Shown piece after piece: positions 56,891 to 64,000 of a stretch of DNA of 64,000 nt. The stretch comes from Pseudomonadota bacterium. Lineage in GTDB: Bacteria; Pseudomonadota; Gammaproteobacteria; Enterobacterales; Enterobacteriaceae. The notes under the pieces were generated by a model. The model ran no database searches. It was not told the DNA's origin and saw only the letters and a program-made list of their open reading frames with translations. The stretch spans positions 1 to 64,000 of the forward strand of contig JAGTSE010000009.1 in assembly GCA_018261615.1 (NCBI GenBank), read 5' to 3'. The position numbers and the translations under genes are program-made. Within the stretch, counting starts at the first letter, position 1; each line of letters begins with the position of its first letter.

Positions 56891-57970
56891 TTACTTCTGA
56901 GCGGCGCTCCCACGTAGTGTGGGGTGCCAGAAATTCACGCGCTGGTCGAGCTGAACCAGCAGGCTGTAGAACAGGGAACCGGCGACTGAGGCGACAACAA
57001 TCGCTGACCACACCACCGGCATATGCATGCGCGCTGACTCGGTGGAGATGCGAAAGCCCAGTCCGGCGGTCGGCGAACCGAAAAATTCCGCCACAATCGC
57101 GGTGATAAGCGACAGCGTGGCATTCACTTTCAGGGCGCTGAAAATAAACGGCATCGCGGCAGGTAGACGCAGCACCCGCAGACTTTGTCCTGGCGTGGCG
57201 GCGTAGCAATACATCAGCTCCTGCTCCAGCTTGCCGCTGGCTTTTAATCCGGCCAGCGTACTGACCAGCGCCGGGAAGAAGGTCACCAGCGTTACCACCG
57301 CGGCTTTGGAAGGCCAGTCAAAGCCAAACCACATCACCGCAATCGGTGCGACGCCGACCAGCGGTACGGTGCTGGTGAGGCTGGCCACCGGCAGTAATCC
57401 GCGTTGTAAAAACGGCAGGCGGTCAATAAGAATCGCCACGCCAATCCCCAGACCGCTGCCGAGCAGATAACCTGCCAGCACGGATTTGATGACCGTTTGC
57501 AGCACATCGCCAGCCAGTAGCGGAACGCTGTTGACCAGCGCGGCAAGAATATCCAGCGGCGCGGGCAGAATGACCTGCGGAACGGCAAAACCGGTGACCA
57601 GAATCTGCCAGAACCACAGCAGCCACAGGCCGAGCAGTGTCGCGACGCTGGCTGCCGGAAGCGTTGAACGGGCCAGACGTTGCACGCTGACCATTGCCAG
57701 CAGCGCCACGGCGCACAGCGTCAGACCGTGAATCGGTTGCCACGCCAGCCACAGTACGCTCGCCAGCAAAGTGACGGCGAACAGGCCGCCGCGCAGATGG
57801 CTGAAGGTGGCGGTGCAACCTGCCAGCGCGCACAGCACCAGCAGTACATTGACCAGCAGCAGCGGAGCCAATAACGGCATTTGCCCGCTCAACTGAATCA
57901 GCGACAGCATCAACAACAGCAGCGCGCCGACCAGCAAAAATGTGCCAGGTATCGCAGTGCGTTTCATCAT
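56891..57970 (-). CDS. ABC importer permease 2 (SsuC/TauC-like)
   Basis: A 359-residue permease with an unusual N-terminal block of about 110 residues holding three to four extra hydrophobic segments before the standard BPD_transp_1 domain. EAA loop: AATPGQSLRVLRLPAAMPF. It starts within the stop of permease 1 (4-bp overlap) and ends 48 bp before the binding protein gene. Confidence 0.87.
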   Translation of the reverse strand: MMKRTAIPGTFLLVGALLLLMLSLIQLSGQMPLLAPLLLVNVLLVLCALAGCTATFSHLRGGLFAVTLLASVLWLAWQPIHGLTLCAVALLAMVSVQRLARSTLPAASVATLLGLWLLWFWQILVTGFAVPQVILPAPLDILAALVNSVPLLAGDVLQTVIKSVLAGYLLGSGLGIGVAILIDRLPFLQRGLLPVASLTSTVPLVGVAPIAVMWFGFDWPSKAAVVTLVTFFPALVSTLAGLKASGKLEQELMYCYAATPGQSLRVLRLPAAMPFIFSALKVNATLSLITAIVAEFFGSPTAGLGFRISTESARMHMPVVWSAIVVASVAGSLFYSLLVQLDQRVNFWHPTLRGSAAQK

Positions 57971-58848
57971 CCCCCCTTACGCTGGCGCATCACCAGCCGT
58001 TCCGTGAGCGTGACCAGTCCGGTTAACGCCAGTCCAAGCAGCGAGGCCATCACCAGCGCCGACCAGATTTGAATGGTGTTGCCATAGTAGGAGCCGGTCA
58101 GCAGGCGTGCGCCCAGTCCGGCCTGCGCCCCGGTGGGTAGTTCGGCCACCATCGTGCCAACCAGCCCGCTGGCAATCGCCACGCGAAACGCCGGAAACAG
58201 ATACGGCAGCGAAGAGGGCAGGCGCACTGTCCAGAAGATATCGACCCGCCGGGCAGCCCAGGTGTGCATCAGTTCCATTTCCATTTTTTGCGGCGAGCGC
58301 AGCCCTTGCACGGTGGCGATGGTGACCGGGAAGAAACAGAGATACATGGCGATAGTGGCTTTTGGCAGCATGCCGGTGATGCCGACGCTGCCCAGAATGA
58401 TCAGCACAATGGGTGCTATCGCCAGCACCGGAATGGTTTGTGAGGCGACGATCCACGGCAGCAGGGCTTTATCCAGTGTGCGCGAGTGAACAATGCACAC
58501 CGCCAGCACCACGCCGAGTATCACGCCCATAGCAAAACCCGTCAGCGCTGCGCTGGCCGTGACCCAGGTATGCAACAGCAGGTTGCGCGGCGAGGTGAGC
58601 GGCCACTGGGTGATGCTGCTCCAGATATCCATGGCAATCTGGTGCGGCGCGGGCAACAGCGGACGGTTGGCATTCAGCGCCGCCTGCATCACGTCGTGAT
58701 AATTCCACGCGCCGCGCGGCGCCAGTACGCGGTCAATCACTCCGGGCGCATTTAGCGCCAGTGCCAGCAAATACCACAGCATCAGCGCAACCAGCAGCAC
58801 CATGCCCACCGGCAGCGCGTTCGCAATAAGACGCCGGTCAGTGATCAT
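57967..58848 (-). CDS. ABC importer permease 1 (SsuC/ThiX-like)
   Basis: A 293-residue inner-membrane permease with six predicted helices and the EAA loop HTWAARRVDIFWTVRLPSSL. It overlaps the ATPase gene by 11 bp and permease 2 by 4 bp, indicating translational coupling. Two different permeases suggest a heterodimeric channel. Confidence 0.87.
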   Translation of the reverse strand: MITDRRLIANALPVGMVLLVALMLWYLLALALNAPGVIDRVLAPRGAWNYHDVMQAALNANRPLLPAPHQIAMDIWSSITQWPLTSPRNLLLHTWVTASAALTGFAMGVILGVVLAVCIVHSRTLDKALLPWIVASQTIPVLAIAPIVLIILGSVGITGMLPKATIAMYLCFFPVTIATVQGLRSPQKMEMELMHTWAARRVDIFWTVRLPSSLPYLFPAFRVAIASGLVGTMVAELPTGAQAGLGARLLTGSYYGNTIQIWSALVMASLLGLALTGLVTLTERLVMRQRKGG

Positions 58849-59677
58849 GATGCCCCTCCACCAGTGCTTCGCGTACCTCCTGCGCCAGCGCCAGGAACGT
58901 GGGCGTATTGCGGATCGCCAAATCGCGCTGTGCCGGAAGCGGGGAGTCGATCACCTTCACAATGCGCCCCGGACGCGGTGACATCACTACGATTTTGGTC
59001 GACAGATAGGCTGCTTCGGCAATGGAGTGGGTGACAAACACCATCGTGCGCTGCTCGTTGTACCACAGTTGCTGAAGCTGCTGGTTGAGGTTGTCGCGGG
59101 TTAGTTCATCGAGCGCGCCAAAGGGTTCATCCATCATTAAAATCTTCGGCTCAAAGCCGAGCGCCCGCGCGATAGACACACGCTGTTGCATGCCCCCCGA
59201 AAGCTGCCACGGGTACTTTTTCTCAAAACCCTTCAGGCCAACTCGTGAAAGCTGCTCACGGGCGATCTCATCGCAGCGCTCTGGCGGTACGCCCTGGATC
59301 TGCAATGGCAATTTGACATTAGCCACCACGGTGCGCCACGGCAGCAGCACCGGCGCCTGAAAGACATAACCATAAGCTCCGGCCTGGCGTGCTTCCGACG
59401 GTGACATATCGTTCACCAGCACATTGCCGGAGGTAATCGGTTCAAGATCGGCAATGACCCGCAGCAGGGTGGTTTTGCCGCAGCCGGATGGCCCGATAAA
59501 CGAGACAAACTCACCCTGGCGAATCGTCAGATTAATGTCCTGTAACGCGTGTACGGGTTTATCCGCCGCCGGATAGATAACACTGGCCTGACTAACGGTT
59601 ATGGCGGGTCGCGCTGTGGCGCTGGCGGTCTTTAAGGGCACCACTGCGCTCTTCTCAGCAAACATCACCTGGCTCAT
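58838..59677 (-). CDS. ABC importer ATPase (SsuB/TauB/ThiZ-like)
   Basis: A 279-residue ATPase with Walker A GPSGCGKTT, Q-loop VFQAPVLLPWRT, signature LSGGMQQR, Walker B ILMMDEPFGALD and switch His in VTHSIAEA. The N-terminal 28 residues before the domain are extra. GGGGAG precedes the ATG. It heads the 10-kb minus-strand cluster, with sigma-54, NtrC-like and RutR-like elements upstream. Confidence 0.9.
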   Translation of the reverse strand: MSQVMFAEKSAVVPLKTASATARPAITVSQASVIYPAADKPVHALQDINLTIRQGEFVSFIGPSGCGKTTLLRVIADLEPITSGNVLVNDMSPSEARQAGAYGYVFQAPVLLPWRTVVANVKLPLQIQGVPPERCDEIAREQLSRVGLKGFEKKYPWQLSGGMQQRVSIARALGFEPKILMMDEPFGALDELTRDNLNQQLQQLWYNEQRTMVFVTHSIAEAAYLSTKIVVMSPRPGRIVKVIDSPLPAQRDLAIRNTPTFLALAQEVREALVEGHHDH

Positions 59678-59694
59678 CCTGCTCCCCCTGTTTT

Positions 59695-59710
59695 TTGACT
59701 AACTGGTTAG
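59695..59710. promoter_or_regulatory. RutR-like operator at the importer promoter
   Basis: TTGACTAACTGGTTAG matches TTGACCAnnTGGTCAA at 11 of 14 defined positions and lies 18 bp before the ATPase start, the same distance as the site before preT. Confidence 0.68.
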
Positions 59711-59724
59711 GTTTCTTCTCTCCA

Positions 59725-59740
59725 TGCCATTTTTGTGCCA
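59725..59740 (-). promoter_or_regulatory. Sigma-54 promoter of the importer operon
   Basis: On the minus strand TGGCACAAAAATGGCA has the full TGGCAC -24 box and a GC ten bases after the GG; only one base differs from TGGCAC-N5-TTGCA. The predicted start is near 59715. Confidence 0.72.
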
Positions 59741-59792
59741 GGGGTTAATTCGCGCATTTTTACGGTATTTGGCGGCAAGATAATGAATTTTG

Positions 59793-59809
59793 CTCATCAA
59801 TTTAGTGCA
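59793..59809 (-). promoter_or_regulatory. NtrC-like site upstream of the importer operon
   Basis: On the minus strand TGCACTAAATTGATGAG matches TGCACY-N5-GGTGCA at 9 of 12 positions, with a strong left half. It is about 80-95 bp upstream of the predicted sigma-54 start. Confidence 0.5.
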
Positions 59810-59810
59810 G

Positions 59811-60191
59811 ATGTCGACGTGTTTGCTTTGTGATGGGGCAGTAAGGGGGATTGAGGCGGGAAACGGCAGCATAAACAGGCGCAGCGCGCGTGGTTAGTGA
59901 CAGTTGTCGTATTTCTGCGTGCCAGTGGCGCGAAAAGAATGATCGACGTCATACATCTTTCGCGCCGTACGCCTTACGTATTGCCAGGATTAATCTGATT
60001 AACTACTATATCCACACCCCTTACAGAGCTAACGCCACATTAATGTGAGTGCCGGAGATAAGCGCCGGGCGGGGTAAAACCTTAGCAGTTCGTGAGATAC
60101 ACTTAAAACATCAGGCCCTGGCATTAGCCGGGGCGTTTTGTTTTGTATGTCAGCCAAACCCTCTTCCCGCTGGAAGAGGGTGGTAACTCAG
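59811..60191. other. Intergenic region before the SDR gene
   Basis: No gene is seen. A plus-strand terminator-like hairpin (60115-60145) closes the region without any plus-strand gene before it, so a small RNA of about 100-150 nt is conceivable. Confidence 0.35.
60115..60145 (+). terminator. Terminator-like hairpin without an upstream gene
   Basis: GCCCTGGC / GCCGGGGC pair over 8 bp with one T-G pair and loop ATTA, then GTTTTGTTTTG on the plus strand. Confidence 0.55.
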
Positions 60192-61056
<865 letters not shown>

Positions 61057-61141
61057 TGTTGCTAACACGACTGGCTCTATCCGGGGTTTGCCCGCGCGCC
61101 GCATGATACGAACAACAATAACGGCATGAGAGGAGCAGGAT

Positions 61142-62479
61142 ATGAAACTGGCACTTCAGAGCGAGATGGCGATAACCAACGACGACGTACGTCAACTGGA
61201 CCGGTCGTATGTGTTTCATTCATGGTCGATGCAGGGCAACCTTAACCCGATGGTGATTGCCGGAGCGAAAGGCTGTGAGTTGTGGGACTATGAAGGTAAT
61301 ACGTATCTCGATTTCAGCAGCCAACTGGTGAACGTCAATATTGGTTATCAGCATCCGCGCGTGCTGGCGGCGATGAAAGCGCAACTCGACGAACTGGTGA
61401 CGATCGCACCGGCGACGGCCAACCTGACGCGCGGTGAAGCGGCCAAACGTATTGTCTCGCTGGCGCCGGAAGGCTTCAGCAAAGTCTTCTTTACCAACGC
61501 CGGGGCAGATGCCAACGAAAACGCCATCCGTATGGCACGTCTCTACACCGGGCGCGACAAGATTTTCTCCGCCTACCGTTCCTATCACGGCAATACCGGC
61601 AGCGCGATTGCCGCCACCGGCGACTGGCGGCGCGTACCGAACGAATATTCACGCGGGCATGTGCACTTCTTTAACCCGTACCTCTATCGCAGCGAATTCA
61701 ACTCGACGACGGAAGCAGAAGAGTGCGAACGCGCGCTGGCACACCTGCGACGCATGATTGAGGTCGAAGGGCCGACGTCTATCGCCGCGATCCTGCTCGA
61801 ATCCGTGCCGGGAACGGCGGGTATTCTGGTGCCGCCGGAAGGCTATATGAAGGGCGTACGCGCACTGGCCGATGAGTTTGGTATTGTGCTGATCCTTGAT
61901 GAAGTGATGGCCGGTTTTGGCCGCACCGGTAGCTGGTTCGCCTTTGAACAGGATGGCATCGTGCCGGATTTGATCACCTTCGCAAAAGGTGTTAACGCCG
62001 GTTATGCGCCCGCAGGTGGCGTACTGATTTCAGAACCTATTTCGCACTACTTTAACGATCACTTCTTCGCGGGCGGTCTGACTTACTCCGGCCATCCGCT
62101 GGCGATGGCGGCGATTGTCGCCACGCTGGATGCGATGAAAGAGGAGAAAGTGGTGGAGAATGCGGCGCTGGTGGGTAATGGTGTTCTGCGTCCGGGGCTT
62201 GATGCGCTGGCAGCGAAACATAAGCTGATTGGCGACGTGCGCGGGCGTGGCATGTTTCAGGCCATGGAACTGGTCAGCGATCGGCCACGCAAAACCCCAC
62301 TGGCGGCGGCAGAGATGGGGGCCATCAAAGCGGCGCTCACACAGGCCGGTATTTTGAGTTTTATCGTGGAAAACCGCATCCACGTTGTGCCGCCTTGTAC
62401 CATGAGCGCGGAAGAAGTGAATAAAGGACTGACCATTTTTGACCGTGTTTTAGCGCAATTTGGTAACTTCGCGAAATAA
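61142..62479 (+). CDS. Class III PLP aminotransferase, beta-alanine (omega-amino acid) type
   Basis: A 445-residue aminotransferase. Features: SSQLVNVNIGYQHPRV, FFTNAGADANENAIRMAR, YRSYHGNTGSA, ILDEVMAGFGRTG and the PLP lysine in LITFAKGVNAGYAP. The family includes beta-alanine:pyruvate and taurine:pyruvate aminotransferases. Beside a complete reductive pyrimidine pathway it most likely converts beta-alanine or 3-aminoisobutyrate to the semialdehyde. AGGAGCAGG lies before the ATG. It is divergent from the reductase gene. Confidence 0.9.
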   Translation: MKLALQSEMAITNDDVRQLDRSYVFHSWSMQGNLNPMVIAGAKGCELWDYEGNTYLDFSSQLVNVNIGYQHPRVLAAMKAQLDELVTIAPATANLTRGEAAKRIVSLAPEGFSKVFFTNAGADANENAIRMARLYTGRDKIFSAYRSYHGNTGSAIAATGDWRRVPNEYSRGHVHFFNPYLYRSEFNSTTEAEECERALAHLRRMIEVEGPTSIAAILLESVPGTAGILVPPEGYMKGVRALADEFGIVLILDEVMAGFGRTGSWFAFEQDGIVPDLITFAKGVNAGYAPAGGVLISEPISHYFNDHFFAGGLTYSGHPLAMAAIVATLDAMKEEKVVENAALVGNGVLRPGLDALAAKHKLIGDVRGRGMFQAMELVSDRPRKTPLAAAEMGAIKAALTQAGILSFIVENRIHVVPPCTMSAEEVNKGLTIFDRVLAQFGNFAK

Positions 62480-62639
62480 TCCCCCTGGCGTCAGAGTTTT
62501 CTGGCGCCAAACCGACTATTTATCAATGCTGGACAGCGAGTGGCCGCTGCGCGACGTAGCCATTTCTGCGTGGCTGAACGCGGATAACTTTGACGCGCAG
62601 GGGCAACAAAAACAGAAACTCGATACCTTCCACGAACAG

Positions 62640-62880
62640 CAGTAAGCCGCAGCGCACCCTGATAACGCGTTCTGGCTTTCACCGGCTGGCCGAACAGCGA
62701 CAACCGGCCCTACCATTCACGTTGCAAACCTGCCAGCACGCGCAACAGAGTTGATTTTCCGCAGCCGGACGCGCCAATCAGACTGAAGGTTTCATCTTCT
62801 TCCACGCGCAAACTGGCGCCTTTCACCATCGTTTTCTCAGCAAAAGTGACTTGCAACTGCGCGATATCAACGATGCTCAT
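62640..62880 (-). pseudogene. ABC ATPase N-terminal remnant with in-frame stop
   Basis: From the ATG at 62880 the frame reads MSIVDIAQLQVTFAEK, then the Walker A motif GASGCGKSTLLRVLAGL, and stops at TAG 62710-62712. In the same frame homology-like text continues (GRLSLFGQPV) for about 22 codons. The rest of the ATPase is gone. The opposite strand carries an unrelated short frame ending KLDTFHEQQ, another relic. Confidence 0.7.
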
Positions 62881-63159
62881 CATTCGCCTCCGTGAAGGAC
62901 TGGCTGCTATGCAGAAAGCCCATTACGGCAGAAATGACCGACAAATCCAGGTTTTGTGTTAAGTGCTGGATTACTTTGGCTGTAGACCAGTACCCCCTCG
63001 ATACAGACTGATAGCAGGGAGTACTATGTTGTTGCGGATCGGGGTGTTTGTTCCAGCCATCGTCTGAAGGCTGATTCAGGTGACGCGCCTTCCTGTATAT
63101 CCAGCTCCGGGGAATCGGGAATGAGCAGGTTTTTTCCTTTCACACAAGGAGGTAATCAG
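62881..63159. other. Intergenic stretch, no gene recognised
   Basis: Mixed sequence between the ABC remnant and the next gene; only a strong ribosome site (AGGAGG at 63147-63152) before the frame at 63160 stands out. Confidence 0.3.
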
Positions 63160-63577
63160 ATGAATTCGTGGCGGCTGCATTATTGATTCCTGGGATACAA
63201 ACATTGGTCATAATAATGTGCGGCCAGTCGATATTTTACCAGCAAACTGGGAGCACTTTGAAATTCCGCTGAATACTGCCCCGTTTTATGTGGAAGCCAC
63301 CGGCCCTGACATGCCAGAAATGGATGACAAGGTAAGAGTGCTGACCCCTGTCGCTTGTATGTGCTCAAGCTTTAATAATCTGATTACCTTACGTCGCGAT
63401 GCGGAAATTGAAATCGCCCGAATTAACGCGCTCAAGATCCTGTGTTATTTCTTGCACATCGAACAGTTTGATGAACAGCTAAAGCTCGCGCTGCTGCGTG
63501 AGCGCTATGTCGTACTCAATATTGAGTGGGCGGCAAGAGGATGCAGGGGATTTGAACGTAATTGCCGCGATGATTAA
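63160..63577 (+). pseudogene. Hypothetical protein with a +1 frameshift right after its start codon
   Basis: AGGAGG at ideal spacing precedes ATG 63160, but that frame stops after eight codons. One extra A after the ATG accounts for this: without it the protein would read MIRGGCIIDSWDTNIG and run on through VRPVDILPANWEHF, VLTPVACMCSSF and LKLALLRERYVVL to 63577, about 138 residues. It could also start at the in-frame GTG 63218. I do not recognise the family. It is convergent with the PAAR gene. Confidence 0.5.
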
Positions 63578-63593
63578 TCATTCCTGCGCCTCT

Positions 63594-63615
63594 GGATTTG
63601 CGCATGCGCAAATCC
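63594..63615. terminator. Perfect 22-bp palindrome between convergent genes
   Basis: GGATTTGCGCA followed by its exact complement, directly touching the PAAR stop codon and 17 bp after the plus-strand gene. There is no T-run; it is a likely bidirectional stop or 3'-protecting hairpin. Confidence 0.5.
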
Positions 63616-63891
63616 TTAGCCCTTAGCCCCGGTTTCTGAGACGCTCGTTTTATAACGACTCAGGACTTTCGCTCCACATGTACTCTTGTCGCCTTGTAGC
63701 ACTCGTCGTTGTCCGTTAACAGTGACGTGGCTGGAACCAATGAGCGTGGCTTCTACGCCGCACTCCGGGCAATTGAACTTATGACCAGTAACGACCATAG
63801 GAGCGCGGTCAATTGTGTGGGTATATATCCCCTGACAGATCGTACCGCCATGAGTGGTGGTGTCTCCGACGACTATAAATGGCTGGTTCAT
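63616..63891 (-). CDS. PAAR-domain protein
   Basis: A 91-residue protein: MNQPFIVVGDTTTHGGTI opens the PAAR fold, followed by HKFNCPECG and LQGDKSTCGAKVL. PAAR proteins sharpen the tip of type VI secretion spikes and may recruit effectors. Its two cysteine pairs are extra relative to minimal PAAR proteins. AAGGA precedes the ATG. No other type VI gene is visible; the locus may continue to the right or be an orphan spike unit. Confidence 0.85.
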   Translation of the reverse strand: MNQPFIVVGDTTTHGGTICQGIYTHTIDRAPMVVTGHKFNCPECGVEATLIGSSHVTVNGQRRVLQGDKSTCGAKVLSRYKTSVSETGAKG

Positions 63892-63922
63892 CCGAAATCA
63901 TCCTTGCGAGAAATTTCTTAAA

Positions 63923-63941
63923 ATGCATCCAAAAGATGCAT
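63923..63941. promoter_or_regulatory. Inverted repeat upstream of the PAAR gene
   Basis: ATGCATC and GATGCAT (7 bp, spacer CAAAA) lie about 32 bp before the PAAR start; possible operator or leader hairpin. Confidence 0.3.
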
Positions 63942-64000
63942 TGGCGCATATATATACAGTTAACCTTTCAAAAACAAAGGGATTAAGTTGTATAGTTTGT

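Overview
The window reads as chromosome of a plant-associated enterobacterium (Kosakonia / Enterobacter / Phytobacter-like; the genus cannot be fixed from this stretch). The grounds are enterobacterial small genes (CspH-, YnfU-, YoaK-, Hha-, H-NS- and BhsA-type), ERIC and REP repeats, and plant-facing functions: cyclic glucan synthesis, pectin use and a plant-signal type LuxR solo.

Layout. 1-157: end of an IS256-family element. 186-8768: a 2860-residue cyclic beta-1,2-glucan synthase (minus strand). 8.9-12.5 kb: small-gene island with two cold-shock proteins, a YnfU zinc ribbon, an Hsp20 and decayed fragments. 12.9-18 kb: broken FIST and HD-domain genes, a chemoreceptor and a GGDEF-EAL enzyme. 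18.2-25.4 kb: mosaic of remnants, an H-NS paralogue, a second BamA and a deleted flavin oxidoreductase. 25.6-28.1 kb: periplasmic pectate lyase plus KdgM porin. 28.1-28.9 kb: intergenic region with a candidate structured RNA. 28.9-36.8 kb: a LuxR-type regulator, then proline iminopeptidase, a LuxR solo and a five-gene peptide-type ABC importer. 36.9-49.2 kb: LysR/YciI pair, small membrane proteins, an Hha-like protein, a GfcA/YjbE-like protein, a second chemoreceptor, a CusRS-type two-component pair and an EAL-HDOD protein. 49.5-62.5 kb: reductive pyrimidine catabolism. 62.6-64 kb: remnants and a PAAR protein.

Two parts stand out. First, the LuxR solo (30513-31265) has Met and Trp at the two positions that distinguish plant-responsive LuxR solos, and lies between pip and an ABC importer, the arrangement known for PipR-type systems. 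Two closely related 18-bp lux-box-like sites sit upstream of pip and upstream of the importer.

Second, a roughly 10-kb minus-strand cluster encodes ATPase, two permeases, binding protein, a RutR-like TetR regulator, PreT, PreA, dihydropyrimidinase and ureidopropionase. A YdfG-like dehydrogenase and a beta-alanine-type aminotransferase are adjacent. Both presumed promoters (before the ATPase and before preT) show the same order: NtrC-like half-sites, a sigma-54 -24/-12 element with GG-N10-GC spacing, then a RutR-like palindrome just past the predicted start. This suggests nitrogen-limited, pyrimidine-induced uptake and breakdown of uracil or thymine to beta-amino acids, with the semialdehyde product reduced by the dehydrogenase.

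All calls were made by reading the sequence. No database search, alignment or folding program was run.
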